From contig CANHON010000008.1 of NCBI GenBank assembly GCA_947462115.1, forward strand, positions 1 to 26,617: 26,617 nucleotides of DNA, written 5' to 3'. Below the pieces are notes generated by a model. It had not been told where the DNA came from. It was given only the letters and a program-made list of their open reading frames with translations, and did not search any database. Both the position numbers and the translations under genes were made by a program. The DNA comes from Deltaproteobacteria bacterium. GTDB taxonomy: Bacteria; Myxococcota_A; UBA796; UBA2385. The first letter of the stretch is position 1. Each line of letters starts with the position of its first letter. Shown here in pieces: positions 6,678 to 14,534 of this stretch.

Positions 6678-8530
6678 CCGAAGCGCCCGATGAGGTAGCT
6701 GATGGCGACCACCACGAAGATGGCGATCATCACGATGGCCACGAGCTCGGTCGGGCCCACGGGCAGCTTGTACGGCGCCAGGGGCGGGCCATCCTCGGCC
6801 GGATCGGCGGGCGCCTCCGGGGGATCGGTGTCGGCCCGCTCCTCGACCTCGTCGGGGGCCGCGACCACCGGGGGGCTGGACCGCCGGGCGGTGGCCGCGG
6901 GCGTGAGCAGCGAGGCGGAGGCGACGCTCCCGGGGAAGCCCGGCCCCGCCGGCTCCGGGGCGATCGACGAGGACGAAAACGACGGCGAGGACGCGAAGGA
7001 GGCGGAGGGGGCCGAGACGCTCGCGTCGGCCTCGGCGGAGCCCAGCCCGCCAAAGCTCGGCTCGGGCATCTGGATGGCGGGCCCCGAGCGCGACAGCCCC
7101 TCCAAGGAGGGCTCGGCGGCGGCCGGCGCGCCGCGGGCGGCGTGGCGCCCCAGCCCGAAGGAGGGCTCATCGGGCTGATCTTGGCGAGGACTGCCCAGGG
7201 TCGGCCCGCGGTGGCCGAGCACCGGCGGCAGCTCCGGCGCGTCGGTGTCATCGCTGCGGGTGTCGCGGTCGACGCTGCTCGCCCCGACCTCGCCGGCGGG
7301 CGAGATGGGCCGCGGGCCGCCGAGCTCGGGGCCATCGTCGCGCCGCCAGATGTCGGTGCGGGGGCGGTTGGAGCCCGCGCCAGGGGCCTTGCTGGCGGAC
7401 GAGACCGCGGCCTCGCGGGCCGACTTGAGCGAGGTGGGCACGTCCTCCGCGTCGTTGCGGGCGGCAGCGGCGCGCTGGGCGGCGGCGGCGATGGCGGAGG
7501 TGCGGCCGGCGGCGCTCGGGGCGGTGCGGCGCGTGGTGCTGGCCTCGATGTTGTTGCCGCGGGGGCGCCCGCGATCCGCGCCAGGCTCGGTGCGGGCCGG
7601 ATCCAGCGGTCGGTCCTCGCTGAAGGGGTCGCCCTCGACCTCCACCCGGGCCGCCGCGGCGGTCATCAACGCGCGGGCCCGCGACACCAGGGCCAGCCGG
7701 TCCGGGCGCCCGAGCGCGCGCCCGACCTCGAGGAGGTCCTTGATCAGCTCGCTCTCGGTGCCGTAGCGGGTGCCGGCGGCGGGCGAGAGCAGCTTGGCCA
7801 GGCAGCGGGACATCGCGGGCCACCGGCGCTCGACCCGGGCCAGCCAGGGCTCCACCTTGCCGTCTAGGGCGGCGGCCTCTTGGTCGGGAGCACCGTGGTA
7901 GAGGGTGTTCCCGAGCAGCAGCTCGACGCCGAGCGCGCCGAGGCGCCACTGGTCGCTGCGGGCGTCCACGAAGGCGCCCGCGGCCTCCTCGGGCGGCACG
8001 TAGCCAGCGGGCACCGGACGGGGCATCGCCCCGAGTCCTCCGATCATCACGCGACCATCGTGGCGCAGGTAGATCGTCTGGGGGCTGAGCCAGCCGTGAA
8101 AGATGGCGCCCTTGTCGTCGGCGCGCGCGTGGATGTGCCGGAGGGCCTCGGCGACCTCGACCAGGATGTCAACGGCCGTCGCGGGATCGACGGTGAGCTT
8201 GCCCTCGGCGCGAGCCACGAGGATCTGGTCGAGGCCGACCCCCTCGATCCAGCTGGTGGAGACGGCGATCTGGCTCGCGTAGTAGCCGAAGGTGCGGGGC
8301 AGGCGAGGGTCGTCCATCAGCCGCAGCACGTCGTATTCATGGCGAACCCAGGCGCCCGCTACATCGTCCCGGGGGTTGTCGGCGATGCGCACCGCCACGA
8401 CCGTCGGCTCGCGGCTGCCCCCGGGCCGCAGCGCCCGGTAGAGGCTGATGTCGAGGTGCTGGTCGACGAGGTCCGCGAGCTCGAATGGGCCGACACGTTG
8501 GCCAGCGCGGGGCGAGGAGGACGCGGGCAG
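6674..8530 (-). CDS. Tail-anchored protein-kinase-fold protein (predicted pseudokinase)
   Basis: The N-terminal ~270 residues follow the Ser/Thr kinase fold: VGPFELADLVDQHLDISLYRAL at the glycine-loop position, VVAVRIA at the VAIK position, a helix ending RHEYDVL, then the catalytic-loop region FHGWLSPQTIYL and MIGGLGAM. The active residues are missing: the ATP-binding Lys is Arg48, HRD is HGW (145-147), the catalytic-loop Asn is T152, and DFG is GGL (164-166). A ~300-residue low-complexity Ser/Pro/Ala-rich linker follows, then one C-terminal hydrophobic segment (~594-615) ending at the last residues, a tail anchor with the kinase fold in the cytoplasm. The fold begins upstream of the first GTG (8398), so that start is too short; a CTG at 8530 with GGAGG five bases before it fits and gives 618 residues. 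Downstream the MBL gene overlaps. Confidence 0.8.
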   Translation of the reverse strand: MPASSSPRAGQRVGPFELADLVDQHLDISLYRALRPGGSREPTVVAVRIADNPRDDVAGAWVRHEYDVLRLMDDPRLPRTFGYYASQIAVSTSWIEGVGLDQILVARAEGKLTVDPATAVDILVEVAEALRHIHARADDKGAIFHGWLSPQTIYLRHDGRVMIGGLGAMPRPVPAGYVPPEEAAGAFVDARSDQWRLGALGVELLLGNTLYHGAPDQEAAALDGKVEPWLARVERRWPAMSRCLAKLLSPAAGTRYGTESELIKDLLEVGRALGRPDRLALVSRARALMTAAAARVEVEGDPFSEDRPLDPARTEPGADRGRPRGNNIEASTTRRTAPSAAGRTSAIAAAAQRAAAARNDAEDVPTSLKSAREAAVSSASKAPGAGSNRPRTDIWRRDDGPELGGPRPISPAGEVGASSVDRDTRSDDTDAPELPPVLGHRGPTLGSPRQDQPDEPSFGLGRHAARGAPAAAEPSLEGLSRSGPAIQMPEPSFGGLGSAEADASVSAPSASFASSPSFSSSSIAPEPAGPGFPGSVASASLLTPAATARRSSPPVVAAPDEVEERADTDPPEAPADPAEDGPPLAPYKLPVGPTELVAIVMIAIFVVVAISYLIGRFG

Positions 8531-8651
8531 GGTAGCCTCCGGGTGCCCACCGGTGGGGCAGGCTCGGTCTTTTGCATGCGCTCGGGGGAGGGAGCTGCGC
8601 CGAGGCCCATAGCCTGTCGGGCCCGCCGCCTGCCACGCCCCGCGCCGGCCC
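8531..8651. other. Intergenic region upstream of the pseudokinase gene
   Basis: This 121-base stretch separates two minus-strand genes. It holds the Shine-Dalgarno GGAGG (minus strand, 8540-8536) used for the proposed CTG start, and a TATGGG on the minus strand near 8611-8606 that could be a weak -10. The pseudokinase reading frame stays open through here without any ATG, GTG or TTG that would give a better start. Confidence 0.4.
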
Positions 8652-9101
8652 TCAGGTCAGGTCGATGAGCAGGTCCTGGGCGCCCGAGAAGTCGACGCGC
8701 ACCAGCTCCGTGCCGAGATCGAGCTGCCGCAGGTAGGTGCGGAACAGCAGCTTGCTGATCGAGACCGAGTTCTCCGGATCAAAACGCAGCCTTGGCCCCG
8801 AAGCCCGCCTCTCGAAGGAGCCGCTCAGCGTCGGGCTGATGAGGAGCTGCACCTCGGTGCCCAGCAGGCGCACCGGGCGGCGGATGGCGGGCCCCTCGTT
8901 GAGGAAGCGCTCGTGGCTGAGCTGAAGGGGGCCACGCGCCGCGATCTGGCCTTGAAAGCCAGCGCTGATGGAGATGCCCATCACCCGCACGAGCTCGGTC
9001 AGGGGCAGGCCGGTCCCCGCGGGCGACTGCAGCAGGCCGATGAGGTCGCTGACCTCGGACCGGAGGTCCGGTCGGCGGATTCGCACGGGCTCAAAGAACA
9101 T
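8652..9101 (-). CDS. Hypothetical protein, 149 residues
   Basis: I do not recognise this protein. It begins with ATG 9101, preceded by GGAAG at suitable spacing. It has no signal peptide, membrane segment or cysteine cluster, is predicted by eye to be rich in beta strands in its second half (RLLGTEVQLLISPTLSGSF, then LRFDPENSVSISKLLF), and carries many arginines. It is the first gene of the minus-strand cluster followed by the pseudokinase and MBL genes, 121 bases before the next start, so it may share their function. Codon use looks like the neighbours, so it is a real gene rather than a shadow frame. Confidence 0.65.
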   Translation of the reverse strand: MFFEPVRIRRPDLRSEVSDLIGLLQSPAGTGLPLTELVRVMGISISAGFQGQIAARGPLQLSHERFLNEGPAIRRPVRLLGTEVQLLISPTLSGSFERRASGPRLRFDPENSVSISKLLFRTYLRQLDLGTELVRVDFSGAQDLLIDLT

Positions 9102-9242
9102 CCGGCTTCCGAGGGCCCGGGCGGGCCAGAGGGGGCGCTGTTCCTGCGGAGGCAGGGGAGGGGGGCGCAGCGGCCCGCCCGCGCGCGAGGACCCTCAGCC
9201 TATCCGGTCCCGAACGCGCGCCGCGGGCAGAAGCGGGGGCAG

Positions 9243-9359
9243 CCCCGCACGCGCGGGGGACACGGCGGCCGCCGAGCGCCCCACCGTGTTATCAGTCGGG
9301 GCCCGGCTACCGGGCGCCCCCCGGATGGTCCGTCCGCGGGCGGACGGGCGCGGACCGCG
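9243..9359. other. Cluster of four perfect hairpins in the region upstream of the flavin-reductase-like gene
   Basis: Perfect inverted repeats follow one another: CCCCGC/GCGGGG (9243-9258), GCCCGG/CCGGGC with a 3-base loop (9301-9315), CCGTCCGC/GCGGACGG (9330-9347) and CGCGG/CCGCG (9349-9359). An extended -10-like TGTTATCAG is at 9287-9295, which would put the last three in the 5' leader. The 277 bases from 9102 to 9378 hold no credible gene. High GC makes chance stems common, so this is only suggestive. Confidence 0.35.
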
Positions 9360-9378
9360 TGCCACAGTGGATGGACTG

Positions 9379-9879
9379 GTGCCCATCGAGCCCCCCGAAT
9401 TCAAAGCCTTGATGAGCCGCTTCGCGAGCGGCGTCACCGCCATCACCGTCCTCGACGAGGGCGGCGATGATCACGCCATGACCGCCAGCGCCTTCTGCTC
9501 GGTCTCGGCCGACCCGCCGCTGGTCTTGGTCTGCGTGAGCAAGAAGGCCGTCACCCACGATAAGCTGCTCAAGCGCGGCGCCTTCGCCATCAACCTGCTC
9601 GACGCCGAGCAAGAGTCGGTGTCCAACCGCTTCGCCGGCTGGTGGGAGCCCGGCCGCTCCAAGTGGGCCGACCTCGCGCTGAGCCGGGGCCCCCACAGCG
9701 GCGCGGCCTGGATTGAGGGGGCGCTCGCCCAGCTCGATTGTTCGCTTCACGCTGCCCATGATGGCGGCGACCACACCATTTTCATCGGGCGCGTCGAGGC
9801 CGGGCGCCTCAGCGAGGTCGAGCGCGACGCGCTCCGCCCCCTGCTCTACTTCTCAGGCCGCTATCGGCAGCTCAGCTGA
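9379..9879 (+). CDS. Flavin reductase-like domain protein (FMN-binding split barrel)
   Basis: The 166-residue protein matches the small flavin-reductase family, which reduces FMN or FAD with NAD(P)H and often supplies reduced flavin to a partner monooxygenase. Landmarks are FKALMSRFASGVTAITV (~7-23), MTASAFCSVSADPPLVLVCVSKKAVTHDKLLKRGAFAINLL (~34-74), ESVSNRFAG (~78-86), a single Cys-containing strand LAQLDCSLHAAHDGGDHTIFIGRVEAG, and the PLLYFSGRYRQL end that is typical of the family. GTG 9379 gives the usual short lead before the FxxxMxRFASGVT motif; GTG 9367 is an in-frame alternative. No monooxygenase partner is next door; the following gene is an SDR after a short hairpin. Confidence 0.9.
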   Translation: MPIEPPEFKALMSRFASGVTAITVLDEGGDDHAMTASAFCSVSADPPLVLVCVSKKAVTHDKLLKRGAFAINLLDAEQESVSNRFAGWWEPGRSKWADLALSRGPHSGAAWIEGALAQLDCSLHAAHDGGDHTIFIGRVEAGRLSEVERDALRPLLYFSGRYRQLS

Positions 9880-9885
9880 ACACGC

Positions 9886-9905
9886 CGCCGTCCGGCTGGA
9901 CGGCG
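9886..9905 (+). terminator. Hairpin after the flavin-reductase-like gene
   Basis: CGCCGTCC and GGACGGCG form a perfect 8-base stem with a 4-base loop just after the stop codon. Only broken TT pairs follow, not a T-run, so it may act as an mRNA 3'-end stabiliser or weak terminator rather than a strong intrinsic one. Confidence 0.4.
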
Positions 9906-9975
9906 CTTCGATTCGACTTCAATGCGTCCATTGGGGCCCCGGCGCGACCGTGAGGGCCTCGGCTCGGAGGAAGAG

Positions 9976-10719
9976 ATGGCCAAAGCGAAGCATGTGGTCG
10001 TGACCGGCGGAGGCCGCGGGATTGGCGCGGCGACCGCCCGGCGCTTCAAGTCGCTTGGGTACCGCGTCACCCTGATGGCGCGCACCCGCAACGAGATCGA
10101 GCCACTGGCCGATGAGATCGGCGCCTACGCCGTGCGGGTGGACGTGGGGGACCCCGCCAGCGTCGAGGCGGCCTTCATGGCGGCTGGGCCGGTGGACGTG
10201 CTGGTCAACAACGCCGGTATGGTCCGCCCGAGCTTGGTGATGAAGACCGACGTGCGGGTCTGGGAGGAGCACCTCAAGGTCAACCTCACCGGCGCCTTCC
10301 TCTGCTCCCTCAAGGTGCTGCCCGGCATGATCTCCCGCAAGTGGGGCCGGATCATCAACGTCGCCGGCGTCCACGCCCTCAAGGGCGACGCCTACCTCGC
10401 CGCCTACTGCGCCTCCAAGGCCGGTTTGTTGGGCTTCACCCGGGCCTTGGCCATGGAGGTCGGCGACCAGGGCGTGACCGTCAACGCCATCTGCCCCGGC
10501 TTCGTGGACAGCCCGCTCATGCAGTCGGCGGTGGCGAGCATCGCCGAGCGCGCCGAGGTCACGCCCGAGTCGGTCTTCGAGCGCTTCAAGGCCCGCAGCC
10601 CGCAGGCCCGCGCCTTCACCACCGAGGAGATCGCCGAGGCCATCAGCTTCTTCGCGACCCCTGGCGCCGCGGCCATGAACGGCCAGTCCCTGGTGCTCGA
10701 CGGCGGCGAGCTGGCCTGA
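9976..10719 (+). CDS. Short-chain dehydrogenase/reductase (FabG/BDH-like) with altered catalytic Ser
   Basis: Classical SDR of 247 residues: cofactor loop TGGGRGIG (10-17), an Arg after strand 2 (ARTRNE, 35-40) that suggests NADP(H), VDV (55-57), NNAG (78-81), N103 in KVNLTG, and YCASK (Y144, K148). The C-terminal ICPGFVDSP and the end MNGQSLVLDGGELA are typical of 3-oxoacyl or 3-hydroxybutyryl reductases. The catalytic Ser, normally 13 residues before the Tyr, is Gly131 (sequence NVAGVHALKG where NIAS/GSVVG is usual). Other residues could stand in, but normal activity is doubtful. ATG 9976 is chosen over the in-frame ATG 9922 because GGAGG (9966-9970) is five bases upstream and the SDR fold starts right after it. 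Confidence 0.9.
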   Translation: MAKAKHVVVTGGGRGIGAATARRFKSLGYRVTLMARTRNEIEPLADEIGAYAVRVDVGDPASVEAAFMAAGPVDVLVNNAGMVRPSLVMKTDVRVWEEHLKVNLTGAFLCSLKVLPGMISRKWGRIINVAGVHALKGDAYLAAYCASKAGLLGFTRALAMEVGDQGVTVNAICPGFVDSPLMQSAVASIAERAEVTPESVFERFKARSPQARAFTTEEIAEAISFFATPGAAAMNGQSLVLDGGELA

Positions 10720-10759
10720 GCAGGTCCGCGTCCGCCCGGGCTGTCTGACGATGCAACGA

Positions 10760-10798
10760 AGGGGCCGCGCCCGCAAAGCGCCGCCCCTGTCGTCTTTT
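10760..10798 (+). terminator. Intrinsic terminator between convergent genes
   Basis: AGGGGCCGCGC (10760-10770) pairs with GCGCCGCCCCT (10778-10788) with one internal C-C mismatch and a 7-base loop, followed by GTCGTCTTTT. It lies 41 bases after the SDR stop and before the stop of the convergent response-regulator gene; the T-run favours the plus direction. Confidence 0.7.
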
Positions 10799-10811
10799 CG
10801 GGGAGCTGGGC

Positions 10812-11501
10812 TCAGGGCTCGAAGCGGTAGCCCACCCCGTGGATCGTGAGGATGTGCCGGGGGTCTCCCGGCATCGGCTCGATCTTCTTGCGGAGCTTGA
10901 GGATCTGGTTGTCGACCGTCCGCGTCTGCATGGTGGGCGCGTAGCCCCAAACGTGCTCCAGCAGCTCCTCGCGCGTGACGTCCTGGCCGCGCTTCTCGAT
11001 GAGGTAGCCGAGCACGCCGGCCTCGTGGGTGGTGAGGCGGATGTCCTCGTCGTCGCGCTGGAGGATGCGGCGGCGCAGGTCCACCGTGATGTTGCCGAAG
11101 CGGAAGGGGCCCTCCTGGTGCGTCAAGCCGAGCACCCGCAGGCGCGCCCGCACCCGCGCGAGGAGCTCCTTCATCGAGAAGGGCTTGATGATGTAGTCGT
11201 CCGCCCCCGCGTCCAGGCCCTCCACCCGGTCGAGCTCCGAGGTCTTGGCGGTGAGCATGATGATTGAAAGATCAGCGTCTTGTTCGCGCAGGTAGCGGAG
11301 GATGGTCAGCCCATCGATGCCTGGCAACATCCGGTCGAGGATGACGACGTTGGGCTCCCAGGCGCGGATCGTGTCGAGCGCGGTCTCGCCGCGATCAAAA
11401 GACCGAACGTTGTAGCCTTGGTGCTTGAGCGCGGTCTCGACGCCCAACGTGATGGTCGCGTCGTCCTCGACCAAGACGATTTTTGCACCTTCATGGGACA
11501 T
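10812..11501 (-). CDS. OmpR-family DNA-binding response regulator
   Basis: The 229-residue protein has an N-terminal receiver domain (1-~122) with the acidic pair E12-D13-D14, phosphorylation site D56 in VILDRMLPG, T84 in MLTAK and K106 in IIKPF, then a winged-helix domain (~130-229) with RLTTHEAGVLGYLIEKRGQDVTREELLEHVWGY, RTVDNQILKLRKKIE and the ending HILTIHGVGYRFEP. This is the OmpR/PhoB architecture. The sensor kinase gene lies just upstream, 34 bases apart and on the same strand, so it is the likely phosphodonor. Target genes are unknown. Assignment firm; specificity cannot be read. Confidence 0.95.
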   Translation of the reverse strand: MSHEGAKIVLVEDDATITLGVETALKHQGYNVRSFDRGETALDTIRAWEPNVVILDRMLPGIDGLTILRYLREQDADLSIIMLTAKTSELDRVEGLDAGADDYIIKPFSMKELLARVRARLRVLGLTHQEGPFRFGNITVDLRRRILQRDDEDIRLTTHEAGVLGYLIEKRGQDVTREELLEHVWGYAPTMQTRTVDNQILKLRKKIEPMPGDPRHILTIHGVGYRFEP

Positions 11502-11535
11502 TGCGGGTCTCCCCTCAGCCGAGCCCGGCGGTGGA

Positions 11536-13584
11536 TCAGGATCGGGGTGTCGGAATCGCGCCCCTCAGGCGTGACACCCATCCGGCAAAGCCCCGAGCCT
11601 TGGGGTCTCGGAGCTTCAAACGAAAGCGCGCGCCCCCGTCGATGCCCTCCGTGCAGTCTACCAGCCCTTGGTGGGCCGCGGCGGCCTCGCCCACGAAGGC
11701 CAAGCCCAGCCCATGCCCCCCGGACTTGCCCCGCCCTGGGCCCTCCACGCGCACAAAACGCTCGAAGATCTTGCGGCGCATCGGCGCCGGCACGCCGATC
11801 CCGTTGTCCGCCACCTCGACCACCGCCCAGGCCCCGTGCTGGAAGGTGCGGACCTCGCAGCGCAGCTTCTGCCCGGTCTTTCGATACTTGAGCGCGTTGT
11901 CGAGCAGGTTGCCCAGCGCGTCCTGCATCAGCGGCTCGTCGATGTTCACCCCCGAGGTCGGCCGGAGATCAGCGACCAGGTCGGCGTTCTGGGCGGCGAA
12001 CCGCGGTCCCCAGCGCCCCACCACCACCCGGGCGAGGTCGTCGAGGGGCATGCGGCGGGTGCCCCCGAGCTCCGGCCGCCGCGCCGCCGCCAGCACCTCA
12101 TCGATGCGGGCGCCGAGGTTGTCGCACTCGCCGAGGATCTTGCCGAGGAACCGGCTGCGGGTGGCGGGATCCTCGGCGGCCCCGAGCTCCAGCGTCTCGG
12201 CCATCACGCGAATGCCCGCCAGCGGGGTCTTCAGCTCATGGGTCACCCGGGCGATGAAGGCGTCCTGGCGCTCGCTGAGCTCCCGCGCCCGGCGGTCAGC
12301 GGCGAGCTGCATCGAGAGGGCCATGCCGGACAGCAGGAGGGCCGCCACCACCGGAGCGAGCACGCTGAGCAGGTCTTCGGCGACATCGACCGGGCGGCTC
12401 TGGGGGCTGCGGCCGGCCGCGATGTGGAGCTGCGGGAACAGCGGCCCCACCGGCACCTCGATGTGGTGCCGCGGATCGAGGGTGGCTCCATCGCCGAAAA
12501 TGACGCGGTGGTCGCGATCGACGAGGCGGTACTCCGCCACCGGCCCCTCTCGGGCGATCCGCATGATCGGCCGCAGCAGCGCCTCGCTGTCGATGAGGAG
12601 CACCGCCACCCGCCCCGCCGGCAGCGCCGTCCACGCCAGGATCCACTGGGGGAAGGCGCCCTCGGCGTGGCTCAGGTGCAGGCGATCGGGGCTCAGCGTC
12701 GGCGCGACCGCCCCCATCGTGTCGAGGACGGCCTGCACGGCGACCACCCGGCGCTGGGCCCGCGCCAGCTCGGCCAGGCGCTCGGGCGTCGCCGCCGCCG
12801 GGAGGTCTCGGCTGAGGATGCGCTCGGCGACCGCCAAGGTCTCCTTGAGCTGCGGGGCAGGTAAGCCCATGATCTCATCCGCGAGGAAGGACAGCGTGGC
12901 CGCGTGGGCCTCCGGCTGCTGCAGCGAAAGCTCGGCCTGCGCGGCGATCTCCAGGCGCTGCACGAGCCGCCGCAGGTCCAGCCCCCGGTGCACCCCCTCC
13001 ACCAAGCCCAGCCGCAGCGGCAAGCGGCGCTCGTCGAGGGTCGCCAGCGCCATCTCGGGCGCGCCGAGGCTCAGGTAGAGGCGCCCGGCCTGCAGCCGGG
13101 AGAACAGCAGGGCCTCGTCATCCTCCGGCTCGCAGCGGGCGAATTCGAGGGCGGCCTCGGTCGCCTCCCCGGCGGTCTGGCGCTGGGCGGCGAGCCCGAT
13201 GCAGGGCTCCGCCAAGGTCGCCTCGGCGTCCTCGTGCTCGCTGGGGCGCGGCCACCGCATCACCAAGCCAGCGGGGCCCGGCTCGAGCAGCATCCAGGCG
13301 TCAAACCACGGCACCTTGCTGCGCTGTCGGTGCTCGGTGAGGCCCGGGGCGGGCTCGTCGGGCAGGCCCGAGAGCCAGGCCATCACGCTCTGCTCGACCT
13401 GCTGCCCCCACAGGTGCATCAGCGCCGTGAGCTCTCCTTCGACGCTCACCGCGTTCTCGACGACGAACTCACGGCGGCTGCTCCAGGCGCGCTGACCGGC
13501 GTAGGCGCTGAGCAGCACCAGCACCGCCGCCAAGAAGACGGTCGAGTACAGTCGGAGCCGGTCAATCGCCCAGAATGACCTCAT
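11536..13584 (-). CDS. Membrane sensor histidine kinase with a large sensor region
   Basis: The 682-residue protein has a first membrane segment at ~12-30, a ~375-residue extracytoplasmic region, a second membrane segment at ~408-427, then HisKA and HATPase domains. The H-box is VTHELKTPL with H449; the N-box is GNLLDNALKY (N559, N563); G1 is DNGIG (593-597), the F-box IFERF, G2 GHGLGL (623-628). The sensor region is unusual: ~126-185 looks TPR-like (EAALEFARCEPEDDEALLFSRLQAGRLYLSLGAPEMALATLD, given here as pattern only across those residues). ATG 13584 is chosen because the first membrane segment follows at once; a GTG at 13593 is in frame. It is followed by its response regulator and preceded 45 bases upstream by the secreted hypothetical gene, suggesting a three-gene operon. 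Confidence 0.93.
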   Translation of the reverse strand: MRSFWAIDRLRLYSTVFLAAVLVLLSAYAGQRAWSSRREFVVENAVSVEGELTALMHLWGQQVEQSVMAWLSGLPDEPAPGLTEHRQRSKVPWFDAWMLLEPGPAGLVMRWPRPSEHEDAEATLAEPCIGLAAQRQTAGEATEAALEFARCEPEDDEALLFSRLQAGRLYLSLGAPEMALATLDERRLPLRLGLVEGVHRGLDLRRLVQRLEIAAQAELSLQQPEAHAATLSFLADEIMGLPAPQLKETLAVAERILSRDLPAAATPERLAELARAQRRVVAVQAVLDTMGAVAPTLSPDRLHLSHAEGAFPQWILAWTALPAGRVAVLLIDSEALLRPIMRIAREGPVAEYRLVDRDHRVIFGDGATLDPRHHIEVPVGPLFPQLHIAAGRSPQSRPVDVAEDLLSVLAPVVAALLLSGMALSMQLAADRRARELSERQDAFIARVTHELKTPLAGIRVMAETLELGAAEDPATRSRFLGKILGECDNLGARIDEVLAAARRPELGGTRRMPLDDLARVVVGRWGPRFAAQNADLVADLRPTSGVNIDEPLMQDALGNLLDNALKYRKTGQKLRCEVRTFQHGAWAVVEVADNGIGVPAPMRRKIFERFVRVEGPGRGKSGGHGLGLAFVGEAAAAHQGLVDCTEGIDGGARFRLKLRDPKARGFAGWVSRLRGAIPTPRS

Positions 13585-13629
13585 GCACGCCACCCTTGAC
13601 CCTAGGCCCCGAGGGCGGCGCCCCCGAGA

Positions 13630-14430
13630 TCAGCGTCCCCGCGCCACCGGATCGAGGGCCGGCCTATCCGATTCGCCCCGCGCCGGGCCGGAGGTGAGGG
13701 CAGCCCGGCAGCGGAGGCCCGCCGGGGGCGCTGCCGCGGCGGGATCGCGGGCGGCCGCGAGCTCCAGGTCCACCCGCAGGCCGAGGAAGAGCCGCTCCAC
13801 GTCAATCCCGAGCTCCGTCAGCGCCGAGCGCGCGCCCGCGTCCCCGGCCGAGGCCGCGTGGGCGTAGCGCAGGACCGCGCCGCGCACCTCGCCAGAGCGC
13901 TCCAGCAGACGGGCTTCAGCCACGAGCCGCTCCTCAGTCCGCTCGTCGCAGACGCCGCCGAGCGGCCCGGAGCTCGGGGCCTCGGCAGTCGGGGACGACC
14001 CGCGCATCAACAACGACGCGTAGGCCTGGGCGGCCCGCTCAGGTTCGCTGAAGGTCGCCAAGGACGGATCCCGCCGCAGGTTGGCCGCCGAAGCGCGCCG
14101 CTGCTCCTCGGCGCTCGGGAGGCGCCGGCGAAAGTCCGCCCGCACCTTCTCCCGCGCCCTGGCGTCAATGTCGTCGAGGGCCCGCAGCGCGCGCGCCCGC
14201 ACCACGCCCCGCTCGTGCGCCGCGATGCTGACCAGCAGCGGCTCGTGCTCGGGGCCGCCGCGCTCGGCCAAGCGGCTCATCTCGGCCAAGACCGCCGCGC
14301 TGTCCGGCAGCCCGCCGACCGGGAAGCGCGACAACAGCGCCGTATCCGGCGCTTCGGCGGCCGAGGCCACGGTCGAGGACGCAGTCGCGGAGAGGTGCAG
14401 GCAAACCGTCCAGGGGACCCAGAGCAGCAT
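13630..14430 (-). CDS. Secreted hypothetical protein upstream of the two-component pair
   Basis: No known family recognised. The 266-residue product begins with a plausible signal peptide (~1-25, ending ASAAEA), so it is probably exported. The middle (~30-130) is helical, Ala/Arg/Glu-rich and repeat-like (LVSIAAHERGVVRARALRALDDI), reminiscent of HEAT repeats; a single Cys pair (C159-ish in GGVCDERTEE and near the C-terminus in GLRCRAA) could form a disulfide. ATG 14430 has a strong GGAGG four bases upstream. The sensor-kinase gene begins 45 bases after its stop, on the same strand; a periplasmic helical protein beside a kinase with a TPR-like sensor region suggests a physical partner, but that is inference. 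Confidence 0.7.
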   Translation of the reverse strand: MLLWVPWTVCLHLSATASSTVASAAEAPDTALLSRFPVGGLPDSAAVLAEMSRLAERGGPEHEPLLVSIAAHERGVVRARALRALDDIDARAREKVRADFRRRLPSAEEQRRASAANLRRDPSLATFSEPERAAQAYASLLMRGSSPTAEAPSSGPLGGVCDERTEERLVAEARLLERSGEVRGAVLRYAHAASAGDAGARSALTELGIDVERLFLGLRVDLELAAARDPAAAAPPAGLRCRAALTSGPARGESDRPALDPVARGR

Positions 14431-14534
14431 CGGACCTCCGTCGGGGGCCGCGCGCCCCGCTCAGGCATCGGGCCCACGACCCAGACATTGAGCCCGGCCC
14501 AACAGAGACCGTCAGCGGCGCGAACGGGGCTGGA

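Noticed and set aside
5184..6698. 504-residue plus-strand open frame
   Set aside because: Spans comEA-like and, antisense, the MBL gene; low-complexity Arg/Gly-rich product.
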